Origin: Saccoglossus kowalevskii
Taxonomy: Eukaryota > Hemichordata > Enteropneusta > Harrimaniidae
Length of the DNA: 20,753 nucleotides
Assembly: GCF_000003605.2 (NCBI RefSeq)
Contig: NW_003156741.1
Coordinates: 10,695 to 31,447 of the forward strand
Reading direction: 5' to 3'
A program made the position numbers and the translations under genes. Below, in pieces: positions 1-8,680 of the stretch. Below the pieces are notes generated by a model that was not told the DNA's origin, searched no databases, and was given only the letters and a program-made list of their open reading frames with translations. The stretch's first letter is position 1; each line of letters starts with the position of its first letter.

Positions 1-400
1 CTTCTGCACATTTTCTTCCCATTGAATCCGGTAGACATAAAGGCATTTTGAAGGAAAACAGGCTATGTAATCTCCATGAATGCAATGAAGTAGGGGATGA
101 GAAACATTACATTTTATATTGTAATAATTGTCAAATCAAAGATCTAGATTCCTTTATACATCTATGCCCCAAAGCTGGAAGATTTTAGCATGGATGAATT
201 ATTTCCTATTATTGTTTCAAGCAATGATTTTTTCATTCTTAGCATTTTTGCAAAATTTATTTTCTATATTCTTGATATGTATTAATACTGAAAGTTTTTG
301 TTGTTCTGAATGTTTTGTTTTGTTATTGTTATTTTTGGACTTTACTCAAGTTTTCATTGGTACGTTCCAAATAAAAAATTCTATCTATCTATCTATCTAG
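1..400 (+). mobile_element. 3' end of a decayed non-LTR retrotransposon (LINE)
   Basis: Reading from base 3, the DNA encodes a peptide with the layout typical of the C-terminus of many LINE ORF2 proteins: LPIESGRHKGI, then a Cys-rich stretch RLCNL...C, then GDEKHYILYC, ending at a stop at 186-188. After a shift of one base, a second frame from 190 (MDELFPIIVSSNDFF) continues in the style of the ORF2 tail and stops at 283-285, so the copy carries a frameshift. About 95 bp of AT-rich 3' UTR follow, then a (CTAT)n tail at 381-399. A short tandem tail is usual for LINE 3' ends. The 5' part lies outside the window. The clade is not certain; CR1/L2-like is a guess. The copy is dead. Confidence 0.7.
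381..399 (+). repeat. (CTAT)n microsatellite, LINE tail
   Basis: Almost five copies of CTAT directly follow AATAAAAAATT. The position at the end of the LINE 3' UTR suggests that this is the element's own tail rather than an independent microsatellite. Confidence 0.7.
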
Positions 401-579
401 TTCCTGGGCTCCCTGTGGTGAGTCATGAAATAGATTGAAATATATTAAAATATATTAAAAACCCAGCCCGGAAGCAGGGATCATTTCATTTGATTGGTTT
501 GGATTTTACCACACAAGTCTATTGCTGGACAAATTATGTGAATAATTCTCCACAGTCGAAAAAAACAATACAGACATAT

Positions 580-615
580 GTGTTAGCCTAGCTGCAGTTG
601 CAGCTAGTGTTAGCC
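580..615. mobile_element. Possible transposon excision footprint
   Basis: Two identical 9-bp direct repeats, GTGTTAGCC at 580-588 and 607-615, directly abut an 18-bp inverted repeat at 589-606 (TAGCTGCA, GT, TGCAGCTA). Direct repeats touching an inverted repeat on both sides is what a target-site duplication plus residual terminal repeats would look like after a cut-and-paste element has left. A duplication of 8-9 bp would suit a hAT-like or Mutator-like element. The rest of 401-945 holds no gene that I can see, only AT-rich sequence with a short direct repeat of ATATATTAAA near 440-460. Confidence 0.4.
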
Positions 616-945
616 ATGATTTCGCGTCGTTTTGGTTAGGATAATGTCAATGTATCTACGAATGAATGAAAGTAAGTAAGTTTTTTTTAGCCAACTTTTA
701 CCTTTCCTCTGAATTTTTCGAGAGAAACTTCATTACCGGAGATGTCAGTCACGGTATAGGAGTATGCGTCATTGTCGTTATTTGTACTTGCTATCGCAAA
801 AATTCCGAAACAACACACGCAAGCGACGGCCAAATTAGAATACATCGTAGCCATGTTGGATCACGATATCGTTTCTTTCTCGCGTTACTTTGTTGCTATG
901 ACGACGACCGGGCATTTTTTTAACTGGAAGAGGCGAAGGGTTCGA

Positions 946-1013
946 CCAATCAGGCACAGGTTCGTTATGCAGGGAATCCAATCAGAACACAGAACATAAC
1001 TGGGAAATTCAAA
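946..1013 (+). promoter_or_regulatory. Probable CDC20 promoter: paired CCAAT boxes plus inverted CHR
   Basis: CCAAT occurs at 946-950 and 978-982, each followed by CA, with starts exactly 32 bp apart. TTCAAA at 1008-1013 reads TTTGAA on the other strand, which is the CHR consensus, and it begins 30 bp after the second CCAAT. Many vertebrate late cell-cycle genes (cyclin B, CDC25C and others) use NF-Y sites 31-33 bp apart followed by a CHR bound by DREAM/MuvB. The block lies about 130 bp upstream of the predicted 5' UTR donor of CDC20, a G2/M gene. The motifs are seen directly; their function is inferred. Confidence 0.55.
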
Positions 1014-1039
1014 TGAATGAAACATCATTGTTATTCTTC

Positions 1040-1143
1040 AGTGTTGACCCAAGATTCGTTGTGACTGAAGGTACTAAATGATATCCTGGAATCTAAGCTG
1101 ACTTTTAACTACCGAAAACGGGTGAAATATCATAAACTATAAG
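1040..1143 (+). other. CDC20: Probable noncoding first exon (5' UTR) of CDC20
   Basis: A strong splice donor, AAG|GTGAGTG, lies at 1143/1144. A matching acceptor with a pyrimidine tract (TTTAATTTTCTCATCAG) ends at 1555, six bases before the CDC20 ATG. A 412-bp intron in the 5' UTR is therefore likely. The start is a guess, since no TATA box or initiator decides it. A short upstream frame, ATG at 1078 to TGA at 1101 (seven codons plus stop), would lie in this leader and could lower translation of CDC20. Confidence 0.5.
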
Positions 1144-1561
1144 GTGAGTGAGCTTATTTCACGGATAAGTCTCATGACGAACGAAATTAATTCGAAAAGA
1201 AAACCAATTAATTGATTGTCCTCACGGAACCAGCTTTTACAAGGCTTGTTTTGGTATATTAATACCCAATACTATGGTTTTATGAAGGCTTTCTAATGTT
1301 ATATTTGGTCTTTCGGGATTTTTTTTATCTGTTCAGCACCAGAGAATACAATTTTCATTTACTGAGTTCATTTCTCTAAGTTCATTTGTGTAGATTATTC
1401 TAACCACGGTTGTTTAGTAACCGTGTTCTAACGCTATCTGTTAATCCGTTAAAAACCAGATCCAATATGGTGTCGTCAAACCACGGCCCCCTACTACTAC
1501 TAGTACTAGCAATGAGCTACTGAAATTTTATGTATGTATTTAATTTTCTCATCAGAATACA

Positions 1562-1811
1562 ATGGCGCACCTCAGTTTCGAAAACGACATAAACAGTTTA
1601 TTAAAACTTGACGGACCAACAAGGGGACCAGCCATGAGGTGGCAGAGAAAAGCTGCAGAAGCTAGTAGCTGCAACACTTCCATGAACACATCAACGTGCT
1701 GTACACCGATGAAAACATCAAACAGGTCGTTTAACAACAGTATGACAGTAAAAACACCAACATCAAAAACGCCCAAGACACCGTGTGGTAGTAAAAAGAC
1801 AAAAACACCAG
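1562..1811 (+). CDS. CDC20: CDC20 coding exon 1 (residues 1-83)
   Basis: Encodes the conserved N-terminal block and a Ser/Thr-Pro-rich tail ([15 protein letters not shown]). The donor is CCAG|GTATGTG and the intron phase is 1. Internal methionines lie at residues 25, 41, 50 and 61. Residue 50 (TPMKTSNRS) aligns with human Met43 (SPMRAANRS), an alternative start in human cells, but its start context here (CCGATGA) is weak. Confidence 0.93.
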
Positions 1812-4800
1812 GTATGTGAAGCGTGTTACTATCAGACTAGCACAACCTAAGGGTCAGTATGTGCATGGATGGTATGTGCAGGCGAGCAATGATGACAAAG
1901 AATTCTGTGCCCACTACATTTCAATTCACCATGCCATTCTTGAGTGTACTGGATTCCAGGCTATTTTTCAACACATAACATATTCCAATTTAGGATAAAT
2001 TATGGACAAGAATAAACTTTTCTTTGTAATTTTTGTCGTTTTCGGTCAAACTAATTTTAGGGTAGGGTTATTGTAACCTCACATGCATGTTTCATATACT
2101 GTAAAAATACTTCAGCGATAATTAATTCCAGCTAAAATGAAGTATTCCACCAGTGTCTAATAATATTTAATATTGCATAATCTAGAAAACAATTTCTAGA
2201 AAATATTTTGTGAAATACAAAACCTGCAACCTGTTCATTTCACACACGACAATGTATAATACACAACCTTTACTATTGCATTTACCGGTATTGTTTTTAT
2301 ATCACGTTTATTTATAGGAAAGACACCAGGAAAAACGAAGACCCCTTCTAAGACTCTCTCAGGGGATCGCTTCATTCCTTCACGCAGCACAACAAGTTTT
2401 GATTTGGGACATTACAAACTCCTCAATGAGTCCAAAAAGGATATAGAAAATGATACTCTTAGCCCTTCGAAGAAAGACTACCAAAAGACAATGGCGGAGA
2501 ACCTCAATGGAAATGCATTACAGTCTAAAATACTTTCTTATAAATCAAAGCCACCACAAGCTCCAGAAGGTATAAACTTTGAAGTTTTGCTACGATTTTT
2601 TATAATGCTTTACCTAGTTTATGTTCATATGAGGGAGGGGCTTTCAACAATTCTGCTTGTTCCACTTCATTCCACTACCAAATTTATCGTGAATCAGAAT
2701 GTGCTATGTTAGTAGACTAGTGTTTAACAGTGGATTATTTTTTTCAAGTGTTATTATGTTATTTGTTTATAATTAGGCCAAGAGCAAAAATGTGTCTTTT
2801 TGAGTCTGGTAAGTCCAGATTGAGCTTGCGCAAGGAATGTGAATAATTTGCAAAAAAAGGCAAATTATGAAATTTGTTATAATCAGTGTATAATTAATTA
2901 ATATGCATGCTTTGTTCTTGTTCTTTCATAATTGTTCTTTTTCTATCATTTTGCTCTGTTTTATCTTTCTTTTTTCACAATACATATTTATCCTATTCCC
3001 TATATTTTGCAGGTTATCAAAATAATTTACGAGTCTTATACAGCCAAAGTAAAACTCCTGGTTCATGTCGAAAGACTGTGCGACACATACCTCAAGTACC
3101 AGAAAGAATTTTAGATGCCCCAGATATATTGGATGATTACTGTAAGTCACTTTGCTTTGGTTTTATTTGCAATCTTATTGGGTATGAGGAGGTGCAGCAA
3201 TGCATACAAGTACATGTTTCTATTCAGTACAGTAAGCTACATTTAGCTGGAAACTCCAGCATTGAATACTGTAACTAGGCTCACCTTGTGTGCTAGGTAT
3301 ATCATGTTATCACTAGTAACCCCATTCCAGGCTATTCAATATAGTATGAGTTTATTACGAGGGTACCATAAAGTATGCACAAAGACAGCACATCGCAAGG
3401 AAGCGATTCCGGTCGCATGTAAACGCTCGATGCTGTAGGATAAAAACATTTAAACAAATTTTCCCATTGTAAGCCCTGCAATTAATTCATCTCGATGTCA
3501 GGTACACAGCCGTGTAACATTTAAATTTTAACCAATTCCAATGAAATATTTATATTGACATATTTTTTTTTATGTCTTTTTTTTCAGATTTAAATTTACT
3601 AGATTGGAGCTGTAATAACCATTTAGCTGTAGCCCTTGCTGGTAATGTCTACCTTTGGAATGCCAGTAATGGTGAAATCCAGCAGTTATTACAGGTAGAG
3701 AATCCTGAAGACTATGTCTCCTCGGTGTCGTGGATTAAAGAAGGAAATTATCTGGCTGTGGGAACCAGTAGCGGGGAGGTCCAGGTAATGTTGCTATTGT
3801 TACTTCAATGGGCTGGTGACACTCCAAAAGTTTTCTAAGTTGGTCCTCGCATTGGCCTGGAATAACATTTTTTTTTTTTAGTTTAACTTCTACCCAGCTG
3901 TGAAGATTCAATATTCCCAAACAATTTTATTTTTCCACTGGTTTGTGCATTGTATATGTAGCTTTACAAAAAATGACAGATGGGTTAATAAATATGGGGG
4001 AAATAAATACCATTTGTAATGAATGTACTGTGTATATGCAATTATTATAAAAATGAACCCCCCCCCCCTCAACTCGATTTGTAACTTGTATTTCAGTTAT
4101 GGGATGTTGCACAGAGTAAACGGTTGCGTAACATGACTGGTCATGTCGCTAGAGTCGGTGCTCTTTCCTGGAATTCCTTTATTCTTAGCAGGTATGTTAT
4201 TTGCTGCTAAAACTTGTTTACCATAGTTACCACACCATTCATAAAACTTAACTATTTAGTAAACATTTACAGTGTATCTATGTTGTGCTATGCTGAAATT
4301 GTGATACTCTGTGTTACCTGTGGGTTGCTTATTTGCATTAGTGCATGTCACTGTGTGAATTTAAAGTTTAGAAATTTTTATTCTGAATAATTTTGAATAT
4401 GGCACGCTGAAAATATCAAATTGATAAAAGCTGAACATGCACTGTAATAGTGCCATTGATTATTTGCTGTGTATTATTGGCCCCCAGTCTAGGAGATTAA
4501 TTTCACTTATTTCGTTGATAGCAAACTACAGTGACTATGCAATTTACAGAATTCATAATCATTACTTTGATGGATGTCTCTGTAGATTCAAATTTCTCTT
4601 ATTGCACTAAATAATTCTTGCAGCAAAGCAAATGTTACATTACTGCTCTTCATTCATTGTACATATAGTCAATTTCACTGACATGAATTTCCTTTTTTCT
4701 CTTCAGTGGTTCACGAAGTGGTAACATACATCACCACGATGTCCGAGTCGCCAACCATCACATAGCTACGTTATCCGGCCACACGCAAGAAGTCTGTGGC

Positions 4801-6775
4801 CTTGAATGGTCTCCTGATGGGCGGCATCTGGCCAGCGGTGGTAACGACAATTTACTGAATGTTTGGCAAGCGTCAATTGACAATTCTGGCAATACTCCGT
4901 TACATACATTTACACAGCACCAGGCAGCAGTGAAGGTACGTCTGTTTTTTAAAGCGTGGTAGTCGTCGCGCTGCGCATGTGCGACATTGTGTTGATAAAC
5001 ATTGATCCCACAATCCAATGCGTTTTTCAAATGGAAATCACAAGTATGAGGTTTGACCTGGGCGTGGCTTGCACTGATTACCGACGGTGACTCCTTCGAT
5101 ACCTTCCAATCACATGGAAATTGTCTAATTAAAGCTTTAAAACGTCTCAGTTCGTACTCGTTGATCTGCGCAACAGTCAAAGTCGTCATCTTTGTTTATA
5201 TGAGACCCATATATCTCGCACATGCGCAGCGCGACGACTATCGCGTTTTAATGCGGTCGTATATCGCTAAATAAATAATTGTCCAAATGTCAACAAATGT
5301 TGTGGAGCAATGTTAGGTCTTTTGACAAAATAAATAATGCAAGTTTCTCTTTAATTTAATTTCTCGCATTAAAAATTAATAGGTTTACATCGTATTATCT
5401 GAGACAAATCTGGGATATACATGGTTGGTTGGATGAATGTAATCACTGCTCAATAAAAGAATCTGTATTTTTCATGTGATCCTGAGTGTGCTCATTTCAC
5501 GATATTGAATACAACTTACTGTGCGTTTCATCTCCCCATAGGCTGTATCATGGTGTCCATGGCAACCCAGTATTCTTGCCAGCGGAGGTGGTACTGCAGA
5601 TAGACACATCAGGTTTTGGAATGTCAATAGTGGTGTCTGCCTCAATAGTGTGGATACCAAATCTCAGGTACAGTAACGCTACAAATTTTTGAAATGATAC
5701 ACGTGATAACATTAATTTTACCCTTGACCTTGTTAAATTAAAAAAAATCAAGCTGGCTGCTTTTTGTTGTGATGTGTGTTTTACCTGGTTTTTTTTGCTG
5801 TAGAGCAAGTTTTATCATACTTTTATTATCATATTTCCTTTAATGTGCATGCACTTATGTAAAGTATATGTGTAAATAAATTGATGATCCAACACATGCA
5901 ATACTTTCTATTGGATATGAAGACATTACAACTGTTGTACACTGGATCATCAAAATGTCGCTTATTTTGACCATAGAAACACCTGTCATTTTACGTCATC
6001 TACTTCTAATAAAAAAAAAATCTGGTAACCCTGGTTTCACATCACATCTGTATGTATGTGCGAGTTATTTACAAACACATTGTTAATGTCTTCTTTAGGT
6101 TTGTGCAATACTATGGTCCAAGGAATACAAAGAAATGATATCGGCGCACGGGTTTGCTAATAACCAGTTGATCATCTGGAAATATCCTACCATGACAAAA
6201 GTTACTGAATTAACAGGTTGGTTGTTTGTTATTATTTGGGAATGATCAGAGTTCTAGTTGTAGCTCTTTATTGCATGTACCGGGTATGTTTTTTTTTCAC
6301 TGTATTTTAAGTATGATCTAGTGAAGTATTATTGCACCCTTTGTTCACCAGATTATTTGTATTTAACTGGGCTTAGGCGAACAGTGATACAAAACATGCT
6401 GTGTACAGATTTATTTTATTTCTAAGAAGTTTTGGCCAACTTTACCCTCCAAGTACAAATTCCACAGAATCTTTAGATATATAAATGACAAAAAGAAAGA
6501 TGTGTTATGCTAATTGTGTGAAAATTAGGTCACATTTTAATTTGTATGGATCGTCGACTGTCATAGTTAATCTGCTTTCTACTGTAGGTCATTCATCTCG
6601 AGTTCTACACATGGCTCTCAGTCCCGATGGCACAACGGTCGTATCTGGTGCTGCCGATGAGACATTGCGGTTGTGGAAATGTTTTGAAGTTGATGCCCAC
6701 AAAAAGAAAGAAAAGACCTTGGCGAGCGGCAAGAAATCAACAACAAATTCATTTATGCGTTCATCAATCCGATAA
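1562..6775 (+). CDS. CDC20: CDC20/Fizzy, activator of the anaphase-promoting complex (nine coding exons, 527 aa)
   Basis: CDC20 recruits substrates such as securin and cyclin B to APC/C in mitosis and is the target of the spindle checkpoint. Coding exons: 1562-1811, 2318-2569, 3013-3141, 3588-3784, 4097-4191, 4707-4935, 5542-5667, 6099-6216, 6588-6775; all junctions are GT-AG and the frame stays open. In order: Fizzy-type N-terminus ([14 protein letters not shown]), MRWQRKA at 25-31, Thr-Pro-rich stretch 49-93 (likely Cdk sites), C-box DRFIPSR 100-106, Mad2-binding-like KIL 154-156 with P162, then RILDAPD 199-205 and a seven-bladed WD40 domain from about 215 to 500. The C-terminal residues are Ile-Arg, the APC/C-binding tail. 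The human protein is 499 aa, so this one is slightly longer, mainly in the N-terminal arm. The human CRY box is VRH here (190-192), and no KEN tripeptide is present. The start has a strong context (ACAATGG). Confidence 0.96.
2318..2569 (+). CDS. CDC20: CDC20 coding exon 2 (residues 84-168): C-box and Mad2-binding region
   Basis: Begins after TTTATAG. It encodes [12 protein letters not shown], then the C-box DRFIPSR (usual form DRYIPxR; here Phe replaces Tyr), a linker without a KEN box (KKDIEND where human has the KEN), the NLNG motif, and [15 protein letters not shown]. In human the last segment reads KILR...QNAPEG and binds Mad2. The donor is GAAG|GTATAA, phase 1. Confidence 0.93.
3013..3141 (+). 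CDS. CDC20: CDC20 coding exon 3 (residues 168-211): entry to the propeller
   Basis: Begins after ATATTTTGCAG. It encodes [17 protein letters not shown], the CRK and VRHIP segments, and [12 protein letters not shown], matching the strand that leads into the WD40 domain in all Fizzy proteins. The human degron CRY is replaced by VRH. The donor is T|GTAAGT, close to the ideal consensus, phase 1. Confidence 0.93.
3588..3784 (+). CDS. CDC20: CDC20 coding exon 4 (residues 211-276): WD40 blades 1-2
   Basis: Begins after a T-rich tract ending TTTTCAG. It encodes YLNLLDWS, then [10 protein letters not shown] (end of one WD unit) and [24 protein letters not shown], a near match to the human segment. 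The donor is CAG|GTAATG, phase 0. Confidence 0.94.
4097..4191 (+). CDS. CDC20: CDC20 coding exon 5 (residues 277-308): WD40 blades 2-3
   Basis: Begins after TGTATTTCAG. It encodes [16 protein letters not shown], closing one WD unit, and [14 protein letters not shown], starting the next. The donor is CAG|GTATGT, phase 2. A run of eleven C (4058-4068) lies just upstream in the intron, near the pyrimidine tract; such runs vary in length between alleles and might affect splicing. Confidence 0.93.
4707..4935 (+). CDS. CDC20: CDC20 coding exon 6 (residues 308-384): WD40 blades 3-5
   Basis: Begins after TTCTCTTCAG. It encodes [43 protein letters not shown] and FTQHQAAVK, all strongly conserved in Fizzy proteins. 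The donor is AAG|GTACGT, phase 0. A MITE-like element starts about 17 bp downstream of this donor. Confidence 0.95.
4953..5247 (-). mobile_element. MITE-like element, copy A, inside CDC20 intron 6
   Basis: A 295-bp stretch has long inverted ends: TAGTCGTCGCGCTGCGCATG from 4960 and its reverse complement ending near 5240, with the match extending to AGCGTGGT/AACGCGAT at the tips. It is flanked by TTAA at 4949-4952 and 5248-5251. A diverged copy lies near 17.9 kb, and the - strand of this copy matches the + strand of that one. TTAA sites suggest piggyBac-type mobilisation, but a TA target would also fit. On the - strand a frame is open from 5189 through the element and on into antisense of exon 6. 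The other copy has stops there, so I do not call it a gene. Confidence 0.75.
5542..5667 (+). CDS. CDC20: CDC20 coding exon 7 (residues 385-426): WD40 blades 5-6
   Basis: Begins after ATCTCCCCATAG. It encodes [27 protein letters not shown] and the following loop, close to human [27 protein letters not shown]. The donor is CAG|GTACAG, phase 0. Confidence 0.95.
5668..6098. other. CDC20 intron 7, with an 11-bp-arm hairpin
   Basis: The intron is AT-rich and shows no coding signal. It contains TTGATGATCCA (5881-5891) and its exact reverse complement TGGATCATCAA (5943-5953), so a 73-base hairpin is possible in the pre-mRNA. I could not pair the loop region further, so a microRNA precursor is not supported. 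Confidence 0.5.
6099..6216 (+). CDS. CDC20: CDC20 coding exon 8 (residues 427-466): WD40 blades 6-7
   Basis: Begins after ATGTCTTCTTTAG. It encodes [20 protein letters not shown] and [11 protein letters not shown], the conserved blade that contributes to degron binding. The donor is ACAG|GTTGGT, which departs from the GTRAGT consensus at several positions; it is the weakest donor of the gene. Phase 1. Confidence 0.94.
6588..6775 (+). CDS. CDC20: CDC20 coding exon 9 (residues 466-527): last blade and Ile-Arg tail
   Basis: Begins after TTTCTACTGTAG. It encodes [34 protein letters not shown], a Lys-rich segment, and ends SSIR followed by TAA. The Ile-Arg end docks on the APC3 subunit of APC/C in studied species. 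Confidence 0.96.
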
Positions 6776-6840
6776 GCCCACTGCTCTGCCTACATTATTT
6801 TAATATATCAATATATCTATGCTTTTAAATTTTTTAAACA

Positions 6841-6846
6841 AATAAA
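6841..6846 (+). terminator. Polyadenylation signal AATAAA of CDC20
   Basis: A canonical AATAAA lies 66 bases after the stop codon, which gives a short 3' UTR. A second AATAAA at 7482-7487 could serve a longer form. Confidence 0.6.
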
Positions 6847-6869
6847 ATCATCGTCATTGACCCGCTGAG

Positions 6870-8660
6870 CATTTTCATTGGCTCATTTAAACCATGAAAT
6901 GAAATCTAAACACTGCAATAATTTTTACGTAGTATTGTATACTTTTACGATAATTGTATGTCTTCGCACGATTTGTCATTGAATCAAGACGAAAGACTTA
7001 ATTTTATCTGAATTTCTTAACTCCGTATAATAATGCGTTAAAAAGTTTTTTTGGGTTGATTTCCCCAACCCATTGGATTTTATTAGTTTGTTTTAATGTA
7101 AAATATTTATTTCATAACATTATTATTTCCGCTTTTGGGCATCACAGAAATAAACCACACAAAAAGCCGACAGCTGTGGCAGAGAACTCGAAGAATGATT
7201 CTAATTATGCTGTAAAAATATTCTCATCTCAATTTACAATAGGCTTCATTGTGGTTTGCGTTATGTTACCATTATTTGAACATGTACTTTTGAATTGGAT
7301 TTCTGGGAATGTTTCCAATCAAGACTCTTGTCTTGTGGTCACTGATATTGAAAATAGAATGGCATGAAAGAACTGAGAGTTCTGTTGTAACAACTTGTAT
7401 TCTACTGCAATTGGGGACTTGTTATCATGCCTCCAGTGTAATTTGTATACCAAATAATTGACTGTAATTTGTCAAAATAGCAATAAATAACTTCATTATT
7501 GTTTACATTTCTCATTTGTTTCATGATTTTATGAGTCACAACTCGTGTACAAAGTGTGATCAATGTATGCATAGCATTGTTATATTTTCTGTACAAGGTG
7601 CCATATTCAAAACTGATACTGCCTTGGTGAGACAATTGCTCAGGGATTTTTTTGAACAGAGACGCAGCACCCCTTTACCCTAGGGAGCAGATCCTCTGGC
7701 AACCATAAAATTCTGATTGACCTGTCTGATAGTAATTTTGGCCCCAAGGAGGCCATAAAATGCTCCATTTTAACTTAGAATTATCAAAAACTCCACACCC
7801 TGGTAGGGAAAACCCTATTTCCCCACTTGCTGAATTGCAGTGCTCCCTCTTGCAGTTTTTTTCTAGAAAAGACCCTGATTGCTAATAAATGTATTGTTAC
7901 AGGTAGTTTGAATTTGCACAAAACATTTTGATAGTACACAGAAAGTACAATTCTTAGAAGTAATGTCCAGGATTATAATGCCATGAACAAACATGTTATA
8001 AATTGTAGAAGTTTATAGAAAGGGTGAATAACGAGCATTATTGATGTGGCTTAGCCACTCATCATTTTGGAGAATTCCCATGATGCTCTGCTTCATTTGA
8101 TGTGAATATTTTTTAATGTAGTATACTGTTAAATATTTTATTTTAGCTGGAATTAATTTCGCTGAATAGACATTTTGGGTGTTTTTGTACTGATTTTATT
8201 TTCACTGATTTTTGACGAGTGAATGTCTTATCTATGGTATTATATTACTAGACACTGTCTTTTCCATTCAGTAATTTGTAAAGGTAAAATCTGACCAGAC
8301 ATTGCACTCAAAAGCTGATGTACTCTGAATATAATCTTTTGTGGAGCTCCAACTACGGAGGTAGTTCAAAATGAGTTTCAAAGTCTACTGTTTTTGAAGA
8401 GCATGCTTACATAAATTAAAGGCATTTCATGATCAAAATAAGAGATATTTTAATGATTCAGTATACATTAAATTTAAATCATAACTTATAAAGTACACTT
8501 CTTACCAGTTAAATGAAAAAACTAGGGTTGTCACGAGTAGTAATAAATGTGGTCCCCTACAAATCAAAATATCTTTGCTACTGTCATCACTCCAAGTCAT
8601 GCTGATGTGTGACCCATATTTACATACGCTTTCCAAAGTGAATGACCTTAAATCACATCA
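6870..8660. other. Intergenic: no gene seen downstream of CDC20
   Basis: AT-rich sequence. A frame of about 100 codons at 7056-7367 shows no recognisable motif and is probably chance or long 3' UTR. Between about 7640 and 7880 the composition changes to CC/GG-rich short blocks, which may be an old repeat, but no ends are visible. Confidence 0.4.
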
Positions 8661-8665
8661 TTTCA

Positions 8666-8680
8666 TCACCAGAGGGCGCT
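8666..8680 (+). promoter_or_regulatory. CTCF-like site
   Basis: TCACCAGAGGGCGCT agrees with the bilaterian CTCF core CCASYAGRKGGCRSY at 14 of 15 positions. A single motif match is weak evidence of occupancy, and the same string can be spread by repeats. Confidence 0.35.

Larger units (their letters stand above)
1812..4706. other. CDC20 introns 1-5: no further feature seen
   Basis: Introns at 1812-2317, 2570-3012, 3142-3587, 3785-4096 and 4192-4706 are AT-rich. I saw no inverted-repeat element, RNA gene or nested coding region in them. Open frames that start in exons 1 to 4 simply run on into the introns. Confidence 0.5.

Noticed and set aside
1395-1430. CACGGTT...AACCGTG inverted repeat in the 5' UTR intron
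   Set aside because: Seven-bp arms are within chance for this length, and there are no flanking duplications.
4758-5189. 143-codon open frame on the - strand
   Set aside because: About half lies in a MITE and half is antisense of CDC20 exon 6; the related MITE copy has stops in the matching part.
5881-5953. Hairpin in CDC20 intron 7 as a microRNA precursor
   Set aside because: Only the outer 11 bp pair; the rest of the stem does not.
7056-7367. 103-codon frame downstream of CDC20
   Set aside because: Hydrophobic only through AT-rich composition; probably 3' flank of CDC20.
8341-8372. AACTAC-GGAG-GTAGTT mini-hairpin
   Set aside because: Six-bp arms, isolated, no T run or conserved context.
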